Part shown: positions 1 through 14,000 of the stretch, piece after piece
Numbering within the stretch: the stretch's first letter is position 1
Layout of the letters: every line of letters starts with the position of its first letter
Assembly (NCBI GenBank): GCA_947568835.1
Contig: OX387604.1
Coordinates: 25,449,076-25,513,075 of the forward strand
DNA length: 64,000 nt
Reading direction: 5' to 3'
Source of the DNA: Protonemura montana
Taxonomy: Eukaryota > Arthropoda > Insecta > Plecoptera > Nemouridae
Notes under the pieces: model-generated
The model's input: only the letters and a program-made list of their open reading frames with translations
The model's database searches: none
What the model was told of the DNA's origin: nothing
Program-made: the position numbers and the translations under genes

Positions 1-3000
1 TGGGTGAATACCACGCCTTTTGTGTTTCTCAAATTCCCAGTGAAAAACTTGATTAAAATAACAAGAAACATGTCGATATACGTGACTAAATCAAAGGCCG
101 ATAATTGCATGGAAAAGCGACGACGCTCAGAGCTAATTCATAATTCCTTCCAAAGAAAGCTAGAGCACGTATTTCAGAAGATTATACGAATCAATTATGC
201 GAAGTTTGCATTCGGCAGAGAAACAGGTATCCATGTCTATATCCATGTTCAGTTCTCTAACTGGTGGCGTTCTTAGTTTGACTTTGCCATAGACCTTTTT
301 TTAGCTTGATGAATGATGATGAACGTGGCATACAACGCAAAACTTGGATACGTTACAGGCTAATTTTTATAGATCGTCTCCACTTCATGGAAAATCGTTG
401 TTAAATTCTTTGACGACGACGAGAAAAATCGTCGTGAATGATGTTGATTGATCAATAAAGAGTAATTTCATCTCATTATATATCGTCGTAGCATGGTATG
501 ATTTTAATTTTTACCATCGACATTAAAGAGCAATTATGTCTGTTGAAAAGCGACAAAATATAATAAAATTGCCAACGGCAGAAACGCAGAGATTTCTGGC
601 GGCAATCATGTACTATCATACATCAGGTCTATATTTATTACGAATCTATTAAAAGTAAAACATGTTTCTGTGTCTAAATGGTAAATGGTAAATGGCAAAT
701 GGCTGTTATCTTCTCCTAAACTTGTTCAATGAAGTTTATTATGCGATGGTCCAAGGAATCGCGATGCATACACAGAATGAGCATTTAGAATTGGCATGGG
801 ACTACGCACGTTTCGGTCGTCAGTCCTGAGGGGCAACAACACCTCCAAGGAAGCAACACCAGTTTCAAAGAGAACGCTTTACTTCATATCCCACCGAAAC
901 AGTTTGCACGGGTAACACCTCACTCCTCCGGGAACAGAACCGTCAAAGAAACTTGGTCAAACTTATACAAATGCAAATAGAGCTGTTAGTTGAGAGAATG
1001 ATATTTTTTTAAAGTGACTTCCTTGTAGAATTTGTGTTCTAGAAAAGGTTTGTCGTTTGGGCGTCCTGAATGTTAAAATACAACATTTTGTTAACCTGCC
1101 ACCTAATTACCATTGAAGTCTATGTCTGAAAAACTAATCACTTGATTGGACTACCTCATTCGTGTCATTACCAAAATACAGGTATAATAATAATAAAGTA
1201 TTTTGATTTATTTATAGAATATATGTATTTATGATACAAGACGAATTTTCATTCATGTTAAAAACTCATTTAGTAATTTAAGTCAATAGTTTTTTGTTTT
1301 TTTTCGATCTCGAGTTCCAGTAAAGGCGTAGTACTATAACTTGACAGATGCGTTTTCAGATTTTGCTATTAATGTTATTACATTTCATATTTATTGATTG
1401 TCTTTTCGATTTACGACCTGGCCTGACTCACTCACGCGAATGTTAAATAAAAATGGAAAGAGCATCGCAAGAATAATCATTATAAAACACTGCTCGTATA
1501 TAAGGGGGAAATTATGCCAAGCATCTTCTTTGCTGATTAATATTCGATTTACATTATAAAAAAATGGTGCAAACGTATTAGCCGGGAAATAAACATACTT
1601 GAGGACATTGTCAGTTTTCCAATCCTTTTGCTGTATTTCAAATTTACTCCGTAATTAGCATGGAAATAAAGTAAGAGCGATTCAAGTGCTGCGAGAAATG
1701 ATGATATATATTTCTTTGGAGAACGTTGCAAAGCACTCGGTATCCCCACGCAGAACAAGTGCTTCATCCTGAAAACAACCCTTGCAGTTTGCACAAGTGG
1801 ACAAATATGCAAATATTCGACATGCAGACCCATTGTCAGCAGAATTACAGATGCCTTTTTTAACGTGTCTCTCTGTCTTACTTATACGATTTACTTTTGA
1901 ATAATTCATCATATTCGCACTGTATTGCGAGAAAAGTGACAAGCAGCGCCAACGAAATGGTGGAGAGCACATGAACCACGAACACTTGGAGCGTAAGGCT
2001 GATGACATTTGAAAAAATGCGTACTTTTTGCATGTGACCGTTACACATAACAGTCTGTCTCGTCTAGTTCAACGACTTTTCTCTAGTGAATCCGGCTCAT
2101 TACAACTTTCCATAGCGCGTCTGGTGAGCAGTCAACGAGCATTTTCGAAACTAATAATTATCAATCGCAGTATAGGGCGTACCAAAATATACTGGCTCTC
2201 AAATGCTGCTATATTCACTGGATTACCAATACATACAAGTTTGAATAATTTCTACTCGATAGGAATTTGCGATTCGCTTATAAGTTGAGCTACAACATAA
2301 TATTACAGCAATTATATTAACCTGTCTCGGATTCTTGGAGTGATTTGTAATGACAGGATAATTTTTTCGATATCAAAGAGTTAAAAAAGCGTATAAAATT
2401 AGTATACGTTAAACATGATTGTTTATACCTGTAACGTTACTGTGACACTCCGTTCAACACACTTAGTAAATATGAGATATTTTAAAATTATCTAATAATT
2501 TGTGTCTGCGTGTTGAGGCTATTGAATAGGAGTCATTAACATTTTACCTCGTCGAGTAATTTAAATTGTTCATGTTTTATTATTAGAATAATTCCCATGC
2601 AATTATATAATAATATGAAAAAAAACATTGAATTGACGTGCAGTTGTTCATTATCTGTATCAATTATATAACTAACATTTGTAATTTACGAGAAGAAAAA
2701 AAAAGACAGTCGTTCTCTGCAGTTTTGCTTTAAAACAGATTTTATCACATAAGATTTTAATTGCATAATAACAATTTATTTGTCATCATAATAATATCGC
2801 ATGTGCAATCCGATTTTTGATTTACAACAACAATATGCACTTGAAAACTGCACTAGACTTGACCTTAAAATATCATCTTGAACATCAATCTTTTCAACAA
2901 ACTTCTTTGGTGAAATAAAACTATAATTATTTAAGGCGATGAACACCCATTACAATTATGTACGGTATCAACGCCTAACAACAACACAAAGTAAATAAAT

Positions 3001-3325
3001 TTATCTAAAATGCAATAAAGTAAAAGTAATAACCGTAAAATAGCATGCTATTCGATAAGAAACCTATGTTTTCATTATTGGTTTTATTTATTAGTTGCGT
3101 TATCTATGACAGGCTAACGATTTTATTGTCTCCACTCTTACAAATACTGAAGAACATGGCACACTCTTTTTCTTTTCTCTTCGAATACTTTGTTTAGTTT
3201 TATTTCAAGTTGAATATCTGGAAAAGCTTTTATAGACCTCGGCTGAAGACTAGCGACTTGTTTATTTTTTTCGCAATTATGTGATTCGCTGTTCATATGG
3301 CTACAGATTATCGCCAGGTAAATAT

Positions 3326-3923
3326 CTCCAATACCTGGCTCCAATACCTGACTCCAATACCAGGCTCCAATACCAGGCTCCAATACCAGGCTCCAATACC
3401 TGGCTCCAATACCTGACTCCAATACCAGGCTCCAATACCAGGCTCCAATACCAGGCTCCAATACCAGGCTCCAATACATGGCTCCAATACCAGGCTCCAA
3501 TACCCGGCTCCAATACCAGGCTCCAATACCAGGCTCCAATACCAGGCTCCAATACCAGGCTCCAATACCAGGCTCCAATACCTGGCTCCAATACCTGGCT
3601 CCAATACCAGGCTCCAATACCAGGCTCCAATACCAGGCTCCAATACCAGGCTCCAATACCTGGCTCCAATACCTGGCTCCAATACTTGGCTCCAATACCA
3701 GGCTCCAATACCAGGCTCCAATACCTGGCTCCAATACTTGGCTCCAATACTTGGCTCCAATACCTGGCTCCAATACCTGGCTCCAATACTTGGCTCCAAT
3801 ACCAGGCTCCAATACCAGGCTCCAATACCAGGCTCCAATACCAGGCTCCAATACCTGGCTCCAATACCTGGCTCCAATACCAGGCTCCAATACCAGGCTC
3901 CAATACCTGGCTCCAATACTTGG
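3326..3923. repeat. 13-bp minisatellite, 46 units without indels
   Basis: The unit is CTCCAATACCWGG. The array is exactly 598 bases, which is 46 units of 13, so no insertion or deletion has disturbed the period. Most units differ only at the last four bases: CAGG and CTGG dominate, with TTGG, CTGA, ATGG and CCGG variants. The first two blocks of five units (CTGG, CTGA, CAGG, CAGG, CAGG) are copies of each other, showing higher-order duplication. Because 13 is not a multiple of three and the unit lacks stops, several frames on both strands read open (13-residue repeats such as EPGIGAWYWSLVL). These are not evidence of a protein. Confidence 0.97.
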
Positions 3924-6362
3924 ATCAAATACACTTTTAAATTGATGTTCTTGAAGTGATCGACGGCGAACAGTTCGTTCTTTCGATTAACTCAACGGGA
4001 AATGATTTGAAAGCACACTAATTTAAATCAATAATATGCTTTTACTATTGCTAAGGTACGTAGAAGTTAAGTTTCAGGTAACCAAATGTGATTCCAGGCT
4101 GTAGATAAAAATTTAGACGAAATATCCAGCTTTCTTAGTCGATACATTGAGTTGGCTACAACACCGTGAAGCTTAATTAATTTATCCCCTTTCTGTCTAC
4201 CTGAGTCCCACCTGTCATATTTCCCCCTGTAACCAGTGCATCTACCTCAGAAACAAGATTGAATGCAACTAAAATATTGATTTCAAGAAAAGCCACTTAA
4301 AACTTACTCATCGATTCCATTAAGAAAGACAATCATTGTTCTAATTTTAAAACAGGAACTGCAAGGTATATTAGATTTAGAATTTGCACTGATTGTAAAT
4401 TGAAGAGAAATGTCAACCACACAGAAAACTCGTCTCATCCGGTATTTATCACAAATGAATTATAATCCAAGCTGATTATTTGATTGACACTATGACATCC
4501 AGATCCAATTGACCAATCAAAGATAAGCTCAACGAAATGTTTTATCAATTTGTCATCAACGGTTTAACGAATCGTCAGTAGTCTAGGATATACGTGTTAG
4601 GTAAAGCCATTACAAATAGTTACTCTGCCATATGTTAAAGCTATCATCACTTTGCATTTGAGATAACGGTTATAAATGCTATGTTAGCTGTACACTTGTA
4701 CTCATGTACTGACGCTTATTTCCCAGTTGTTCTTTACAAATGATAACATGACAGTTTCCCTCTCATCTCGCACACCACAGCTAATTCTAGAAGCTCAACT
4801 TCACATTGTTTTCAATATTATATTGTTGTTATTGTTTACATTCATTTAGCGAAATCTGATTTAAATAGCAAACACTAGCAATAATAAAACATAAGAATAA
4901 CAATAATTAAACATTAATTGCATTAAAACGCATTGTCAATACACTGGTGACAACTTCAAATCTAGCAAATCCTTATCTCATGGCATTATATTAAACAAAA
5001 ATTATTTTTCCATCAGACTGAACAGCCTAGAATCAGAATTATGTCATAAAAGTGAGCGTCCTAAAATTGTTTCCAATCATCTTTATCAAAAGCCCCGACA
5101 AAAAAGGGCCATCGTCTCAAGAAATGGCCCATGATTTACAAAGATCTCCGTGAAGAAATGAATCTTCCAGTTACTAGATCCATCAGGAGTGGAGTACGAG
5201 GTTCAAGGCCTCCATTTAACAGTTGTTTACTACAACGATTACCGCATTGCAAGGAAAATAAAATACCAATACGCTTCCTACGTTAAGTGATGAGTTCACT
5301 GCTCTATGACCTAATCAGTTGATTAACAATCAATCAAATATGCAAAACTGTGCATGAAGGTAAAGTTACTGCAACATGGTCAAATGAAATGTATCCATCC
5401 CAGTTGGATATACATACTCTCGGTACTTTACCAATGAACAGTACGCCTGATCGACGGGTTGGGTGGGTGTAGTGGTGCTGGCGGTGAGGTGGAGGGGGGT
5501 GAGGGACTAAAGCTACAATAAGAGGTTTTCTTCTGGGCCTCGTGGTTACAGCACGTTGTACCGCGGGCTATTTGCTTTTCGAAGAGTTGAAGCTATACAC
5601 ACTACGTTCTGCACTCAACGCTCACGCCGAATCGCTCAAACCCCTTCCTCTTCTTCTTCACCAGTTCTAGCCCCCACCCTCTTACATCGAGAGTTGATTT
5701 TCTCCTGCCTGGAGCACCCGCATTAAGCTTATGAGTATAGTCGTTATCAAATTTGGAACCAATATCTGTCAGGGTACAATTTATTGTTGCTTGTAATCGA
5801 GAAATTCAGATGATATTGCGACATTTCTAAAACATCTTTGAGACACTTTTAATGTATGATACAGTTTCATTCGCTTTAAAAGAAGGTTTAGAATATATGT
5901 GATGATATGCCGATTTGGTTAGTTAGGTCCACTGGCCTGATTATTACAAGAGGTAACGTACAAAGCAAATAAGCAGGCCTTGAAGCTGCGTATTCGACAT
6001 TCACGCAGTATTCGTAAACACATCCCCTCTCCAAACACCAGCAAAAGTTTCGTTCCATGCGCAACCCCTGTAATGAAATTCTGTGAATATTGCTGGTGTG
6101 AGTTTACCGTTCGTAAGATTTTTTACCACCCCCATAACAAGCTTGCTTTATCCATCTTAAAGGAAAATTGTAATGCATAAATAAACAGATCTACAGCATA
6201 CATAGGTACAAACACATAAGACATTGTAGGGAAGATGATTGTCTTGGTCGTATGTAAGGATGTTTGTGGTTTTCTTGTAACCTTATTGGTGTCTCTTCCC
6301 TCTCCCTTTTGCATTCTCTTGAAACAACCCCCTAGGTAGTGCGTAGGTGTGTGTTAGTATGT

Positions 6363-6390
6363 CTGCCTGCCTGCCTGCCTGCCTGCCTGG
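6363..6390. repeat. (CTGC)n microsatellite
   Basis: Six consecutive CTGC units followed by CTGG, in dac intronic DNA. Confidence 0.9.
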
Positions 6391-8072
6391 CTACCGTTAT
6401 TATTTCACTGGTCTTATTACTAAATATGCAAATATAATCGTGTTCCTGTGGATTGTCTATGGTATGACATCTTACTTGAAGATATTTCACGTGGAAAACA
6501 ATGAGAACCTCGGAAATGGAAACGTCTAGGGAAAGTGACGGCTGTAAGTTTTCCAACTGCTTGACAATTTTAAGATCTTCTTTAAGCTATTTTAGTTTTC
6601 ATTCGCTTATACGACACAGAAAATAAATGTTATATAAAATATGTCTTCTGGGATCCCTCTGGTAGATAAATGTAGGAATTATTAATTTCTGTTTTCACAT
6701 TTTCTCGGATTAAATTTCAGTAAGTGAGAAAGTTTCCTCCTAGTACTCTTTTACACTTTCCCTCGGTTACCGAAGATAATTCGATGAATCTTTTATGGTA
6801 AGGAATATGATAATTATTTTCTCCCAAGAAACTGCTGAGTTATTATTGCAAACTTTGAATGATCATTTCTTTGTCCCAATTCCATGGGGACACATACAAG
6901 GGACTCTCCCGTTCCACTTTTCACCATCTCCCTTTTCTCTTAGCCACCGGCACCACAGCTTCTACGTTTTCAATTAAAAATATTGTGTCATTACATAATA
7001 ATAAGGGTAGCCTGTGCCATACCACGAGGGAATTCTAAATGTAGCCAAGTTTATTTTTTTAGGAAATAAAATAATCCCATATAGCTGAGTGATTTGGTAG
7101 AGATGCCCTAATACTGTAATGCGACCAATGATTGATTGCCTAGGGGATCAAACTGCAGGGTGATTTTAAGAGAAATTTCCTTTCATTCTAATTCATTTGA
7201 AGACGAACAATTGAAACAAAATTTTGTTAGAATTTTTAAGATGTATTTTTTTAAGTTTCGATCGTTTTCGGTAATTACAGTTTAATTTCTGCCTTAAAAA
7301 CTACGGCTACCTAATACAAATATGACATAAAAAACAGCAGAATACAAAGCAAATAAGTGAGTTATCTATAAACAAACATCAAGGAATAAACTCATGCTCA
7401 ATCTAATCGTCACCCGTAGAGACAAGTTACATTAAAAACACAATCAAACCAATTAAGTGGAAATAATATAGAGCAACAACCCTAATCCCAACTCCAACTA
7501 TTTTTAACAAGTGATGCTTTGTCCAAATAACCCAACAGTTCACTTTCTTCACATGTAGCGATCATCTAATTGAAATTGATTCATCAATCTCAACCCCCCG
7601 TATTTTTCGATCTTGACGATACGTAGTTATTAAGAAATAAATCATAACTCGCGGCTGACAGCTCTCCTTTCAATTCAACCATAGGGTTACGAATGAGATT
7701 AAAAAAAGAAACTGTATTTGGGAGAAATCGAGCTTCTGTACAAAGTTCGAAGCAATATTTTCTTATATGGACTTGAGCTTTGACGCATGCACAACGCACT
7801 GGTCCAGGATCGGAGGCTGGGGCCGAGCGTGCCAGTAAATATGTAGATGATTTTCTCAGCACAAAGCAAGCGCATTAAGGATGCTATGTGCATTATGCTT
7901 GCTTTCTTCTCAAAACGCTGCCCTTTTTGCATTCAATATTTTAGACGTGATATAATGAATTCACTTTTTGTAATGCTTACTTAGTCCATGGCATAATCTA
8001 CCTCTTTCACGTCCACAGTAAGCCCACTGAATACTTTCAGAGTATTTTCATATAAACCTTTTCGGTTCCGAT

Positions 8073-8090
8073 CATTCATTCATTCATTCA
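8073..8090. repeat. (CATT)n microsatellite
   Basis: Four CATT units plus a partial unit, with a second short cluster just downstream (8094-8104). Confidence 0.85.
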
Positions 8091-10999
8091 ATGATTCATT
8101 CATTAAATATCTAAACATTTGTAACTAAACGATTCACTCGGTGACGCTGCGAATTATATGTAAAGCGAGCCAAACTCAAAATCTAAGTTAGCTAAAGAAA
8201 ATACAACAGAAATCTTTTCAAAACTCAATGGTTAACCTCTTGTTTCTAAAACAAAAACTACATTAAAACGTGCTCGTAATGTCATCAGAATCCCTACTGC
8301 ACTGTGATCGCACTTTGATAGCAGTTTAATTGACGCTATTTGGTTATTTCCATTGAAAGCGTGAAAAGACATCGCACCCTTCTCTAATACATCCCCGACG
8401 CAGTGTTGACATCATTTCACCGCTCACCGTCACTACATACGCATCGTCAACGCTTTGCTAGGGGCAATAAACCAACAAAAAGAACGGTGCGTGGGACTTT
8501 AAATGGGACTTTCGGCGGTTACTCTACTTTACTCGTCGCTATCCTATCAAACATCATCTAATCTCTATCAGTTAGTCGAATGTAATTGTTTCGGTGCCTA
8601 GTAAAGTGAGTAATTTACTCCAACTAGTAAGTGTACGTATCTTACAGTCGATCTCTTCGCTACCCCTCCAGGATAGGCAGGCCGTCTCGCACTAGCTCAT
8701 TAGGATTTGATATTAATTCACACCTCCTCGGGGCTATTGCATCTCACTCCAACACACAGATAGATGGGTACTAGTAGGTGGGTTTGCATGTAGATTTGGT
8801 ATATTAATACGCACGACAAGGATGGAAGATATTTGATGCTAGAGTACAAGTGAGACGGTTTTGAGAAATCGAGTTATGTGTTGTGCAATCAGAAATGCGG
8901 AATAATTGTTATTGAACGGTATTTGGATATTGTGTTCCACTTGGCTGGAGATGGTGTTGCTGATTTAGTTACATCCTAGAGCTATGTTAATCTATTAACG
9001 ACGCGTTCAGATTAGAAGTAGAACTTTTCGTTTGTATGGCTGGCTAAACTGGCCAAGCCTCAGGCAAGATCGATTCAGTTATTTCCTGAAGATCTGTTTT
9101 GAATAATTGTGTTTTCAATTTTGACTTGATAGATTTGATTTAGTTTTTGATTTGATGCTGATTCTATGTAGTTTTAAACGGACGACAGGGAACGAAATCT
9201 CCTGAAAGTGAAAGTGAAAATGTGATTTGGAGTGACGAAAATACGTTTTGATCGCTCAGATTGGTTCTGTTGAGAAAAAGAATCCCCGTTTACTCCCCGA
9301 TCTTACTCACTTGCCTGTACACAAAAAACAAACAACGGTGAAATCTAAACGAATTTCATTCTTGTGCGTGAAAAGTAATTTTCTTTCGTGTCATACCAAT
9401 TTGGTTTTCATATCTAAATACAAACATACTAATCCGTAGCACCATTCGAGCTCCCTTTCATTCGCGTATGTATTTCCCAACCGTTGTGTGGGGGTGGGGA
9501 GATAAGGGGTGATAGTAATACGTGAAAACTTAGATTCAAGTCTAAAAAAATGTTTTCCTTTCATCGCGCCTTTCGTGTTCAAAGAACGCCGCTTTTCTTG
9601 ACTTGTTCCATAACTTTTCCGTCTCGTTTTCCACGACTCCCTCTATGCAGATCTGTTTGTTTTTATACAATTTTCTTCGAGTTAAAAAATACACCAATGA
9701 TAATATTATTTGAGTAAGAAAGACACTTTTGAATTCATCTTGTTAGATTTCAAGTCCCTCAGCTCAAGAGGAAGGTGGGATATGCAGCAAGAAAAGAAAA
9801 CCCGCATAATTCTGTTAGCAAATTGATTTTTTTTTGTAATATTTCTCCATCACCGAGTTCTATATGTCGTAGCAACATAGAAACCGAGATGAAATTTAGG
9901 ATACCCTTTCAAACATTTCGCCAAGAACGTCTTTGCTCCCACGAGCGCTACTCTACCATTAGGCCTCCCCAATTTCGGATAATTACATTTACAAACTATA
10001 TCCCATTTGTAAATCTTAAAACAATTTCTCAATATGGCAGGCCACAAGTCGAAGACGGTTTCTGAACTCTGCATATCTGTATGTGGGAAATATTGCTTCA
10101 AGTTGTCTCTGGCTTGGCTAACCCTCGTCGAATCACAAGAAACACTGCCATAACGTTCGCCTAATTACGCACATAACATCGTATTAAGTATTATTATAGC
10201 TCGAGTTGTATTGCCTCTAATTGAATTAAACGGTTCGGGACCAGGGACCGGGACCCGGGACTCGGGACTCGATGGAGAGCAGAGAATGTGAATTGCATGT
10301 ATGAGATGGGGTGGGAGGGGGAATGTTCACCTCGTCCCAATCCACTAGGAATAATCACCCAAAATCGCAAGCATTGAAATTATATAATTTCATGTGAATT
10401 GTCTTCAACGATAGGTTCTTGTTTTGGTTTAGGTGTTCGATGTTGGGTACTGAACATCTTCGTGGAAATTGTGTAAAAGTATGAACTCCTGCAGTATGCT
10501 TCCAAAAGTTAAGAAAATCGTGCTTACATGTGTTCTAGCTCCTACATGTATAGACAACTTATCTTACACTTTGTTTATTTGTACTCATTGGATTAAATCT
10601 CTTCCATTTCTCAAAGTAAGCTACGTTTACTTCTTACCAGATCGCGAAATCTTAATTAGAATTTGAATGTAGAACATGTCAGGAAGACTCAGGAAAACTT
10701 TGTCCCACTTGAAGCAAAGCAACGTAGACAGGATGGGATTGCTCTTGTGATGCAAAGCATATCGCTCAAATACCAACTGGTTGCCCCTAATCAAAACCCA
10801 GGGAGTAGTGACACAATCCAAATATCCACCAGAACAAAAATATTTTATTGTGACCATTTGCACTGAGGACTTGATATTTATTATTAGCATTCTCATTGTT
10901 CATATGCAAGTAACAAAGTTTTGGCGCAGAGACAATTTGCGACATTTTTCACTTGCGTATTTAAAAAGTTGCTAATAATTTGTGTTTTTTTCTTCGTAG

Positions 11000-11083
11000 C
11001 TGAATTGAAGATGGACGTCCTCCGAGAGCGAGAAGTGAAAGAAAGCTTGGAAAGACAACTTCTTGACGAACAGAAGATCAGAG
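11000..11083 (+). CDS. dac: dac exon: first half of Dachbox-C coiled coil
   Basis: The exon has 84 nt, bounded by acceptor tcttcgtag and donor GTAAGT at 11084. It enters with the last two bases of a codon and leaves with one base (phase 1 at both ends). It encodes ELKMDVLREREVKESLE then RQLLDEQKIR, a charged heptad-like helix. This corresponds to the vertebrate DACH segment that begins ELKMDFLRERE (recalled from the family). The preceding exon, which should encode the start of the coiled coil, was not found in the 11 kb upstream. Confidence 0.95.
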
Positions 11084-14000
11084 GTAAGTCTCCCAAGAAG
11101 GGATTGTGACATTTACAAATCTTCTTTAATAATAAATGAAGAAATTCACATCGCCTATCACGATCAGGAATTATCGAGCAAAAATAAAGTGACTTTTGCA
11201 ATTTTCCACGCCAGCTGCGGTTTTTAACGTTCACGGTTCAGACCTCAATAAACATTATTTGCCCACAATCAATTCAAATCAATCCTAATCAATCGTCAGT
11301 CATCAGTCACTAATTGCCAGTCGATTGATGGGTAACAACTTTCGAATACTTTTTCGTAGACAAGCTTACGGCAAAAATGCATTGAACAATTTTACTCGAT
11401 TCTGAACCTGCATAGAAAACTGAAAATAGCTGAAAATACAGCAGAGAAAAGTTTTGTTTGAAAGTGTCCCATTTCTTTCAATGACATTATGATGATAGTT
11501 TGAATAGAGTTTAATATCACATTATAATATTGAAGATGACAAGCAATTCAAAATGGCGTTGGCTGCAATTCAGTGATGGGCTTTGCGACATAACAGAAAG
11601 GTTGCATAGCACGGCTTTGATGAAATCTAAGAACAATAGAGCGATTCCAAAACCAAGAAGAAGAAACAAAGTATCTTAATATAATAGAAAGAGCTGGGGC
11701 TTGCTTGTAGAATGGAAGTGATGGCGAACCCCTTTTCAGATTTACCACCTTCCCCCTCATTTACAAGGATATTATAGCACGCATAACCTTTAAGTAAATG
11801 TCAAGCAAGCAAAAGGCGATCTTATGAGGAAGCCATTTGGGATATCGTTTTCTGGAGATAGATAGGTAACTACTAGCGCTGCTACTACCATTGCTATCGA
11901 ACTTTCATAGGCCGAACGAACGACTTGGAATACAATTGAATCTCTAGAGACCACTCATCCCACTCCGAATACCACACTACTCTAGAGTCAGAAATGATCT
12001 ATGTACCTGCTTTCGAGGTTGTCACTCCCTAGGGAAAGTGATCTTATACTAGTCATAATTAAGGGGTGGAGAATGACTGTTCAGTTCTGTGTATGCTTGA
12101 TGGAATTATATTGGGCCCATAACTGGTAATCAAATATTCAACTTGTGTAACTCAATTAAGCCAGCAACGTTTCAACGACAGAATATTTGGTTGGAACGAT
12201 TCTTAAAGTTTGGAACCAAAATCTAATTAATTATAGACTTACTTCATTTTTCTGGTAGAATGGAACAATTACCGTTAGACCAAACGTTTCGATTCGATTT
12301 AGAGCGGACGTCAAAAAGTCGTAATTGCAAGTGTAGCTGCGTAGACCAAGTTATATCATAAGATGACATGAGTACCATGACCATCATTAACAAAGTGGTC
12401 GATCTTATACTTAGTAAGATACCTCAGAATACTTCATCGTTGTCAACGGTCAAGTTATATAACCGATTCAGAAAACGTATACGTTAGCTCTATCGATGTT
12501 TCACAGTCAAGATCTATTAGCACAAATCTGAAGAAAAGAACAGAAGATAAGGAAAAGCTTTGTTCATAGCTGCTACATTTTTTTTATTCGAACTTTGGCG
12601 TCGTCTTTGGTACTTTTAAAACATTCCCGTCTATGTTTTTCAAAATATTAACACGTGTATTAGTAGTAACCAAAGACAGGATTTTATTTTGTACACTGAT
12701 TTTATTTTTTCAATGAAAGAATCATTTTTAATGGCTTAATCTCCGACAGCGTGGACCACATCTCGCATAGAAATTAGAAGCACTCCTGTATCTGTTTAAT
12801 CATCTTAAAAGTCCATACCAATGATTAAAAAATTTATCGAAAAACTTGTACACCCATACAATTCGCATCCATCCGAAATTAAAAATCTGGCCATCACATG
12901 GAATAAATGATATCCGCTTCTCCCCTAAACTACTTAAAACTTGGCTAATTCCCTTAGAATGTTTAAAACAATAGCTTGGCTCTGGCAGTCTAAGAAGATT
13001 AACAAGTACATAGAATCGCCTCAAGCTACTAGCTACTAGCTTCAAGAGCATTGTCCAAAGTCAACAAAACTACAGAAACTGAGTCATCTGAGCAATCTCC
13101 TTCGAAACCGTGTTCGCTCTTCGAGGCATCGTGTCCCAAATATTCGTGGAGAGCCGTCAAGTTCTGACTTCTCTTGACAAGAGAAGAAGACGATCTTGTA
13201 ATCAATCAAACTTAATGGCACCACCATTGGCCGTAGCTAGCGCATATGTGTGTTGGTCTTGATCATCTTCATCTTGTAGGGAGTTTGATCAATGAGTCTT
13301 AATGGAGATAAAGAAAGAGTGGAAAGACAAAGACACATAAAGGGGGAAAGTACAAAACACTACGATACAATAATATCGTTTTTTTCATCGTTTGCTATAT
13401 AATCTCTTATTTGTTTGGGTCTTCAAGAAAAAAAAAAATCGAATATCAGGAGAATAAAATATCAGAATTCGTAAGCAAACCAAGCAAATGATTGCGTCCG
13501 TTTTAATCATCGATAGATTCGTTAAAAATGCTCAATGTTAATTTCTAGTTGGGTGGTAATTTCGCTTCGTTACGCTAAGATGACATTTTTTTCGTTATTC
13601 ATTCTTGCGATGGTCAATGGAGATTGACAAAAGGAATCACCTTCAGGTAGCCAAGTTTACCGACGATCACATTTAGAATACTTTTGATTTAGAAAAACTA
13701 ATTCTTCTCAGAAGTGACAGGCTCGCGCCCCCCTGGATTGCCACGTGACATAGCAAAGTTGAACGAAGTTAAACATAATGGCTTAAAGCTGTGATAACCA
13801 ATTAAAAAGCGTCATAGAGCTATCATTGTATTTGAAATCAAATTAGTGGTTTCCATTTAAAAAATCTATTATTTCCAGCACTGATATTTTGATGTTTGGT
13901 CCATCCTACATTATTGATAAAAGTGTCACAACTTTTTCAAATGAATGTTCTCCAAGATTTTTGCCTGATATTGCCTGACATTGGTCTGTCTGCTATTTTG

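Larger units (their letters stand above)
1..10999 (+). other. dac: dac intron (5' end outside window)
   Basis: AT-rich non-coding sequence ending in the acceptor at 10998-10999. I searched by eye for the expected upstream dac exon (a NIQGLLKVA-like motif) and did not find it. The intron holds the 13-bp minisatellite, a (CTGC)6 tract, a CATT repeat and a GC-richer patch near 5455-5520. Reading frames of up to about 110 codons occur on both strands but show no recognisable domain. Enhancers are expected in dac introns by analogy with other animals, but none can be pinpointed here. Confidence 0.75.

Noticed and set aside
4-276. 90-codon + strand frame at the left edge
   Set aside because: No recognisable domain or splice context, and it lies in what must be dac intron. 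Length is not exceptional given the many frames examined.
3138-3959. Several long open frames on both strands encoding 13-residue repeats
   Set aside because: They are a by-product of a stop-free 13-bp repeat that cycles through all three frames; no flanking coding sequence or splice context supports translation.
5080-5286. Open + strand stretch including PMIYKDLREEMNLPVTRS
   Set aside because: It looks mildly protein-like, but has no convincing acceptor and donor pair compatible with dac phase 1 introns and no family match; left as intron.
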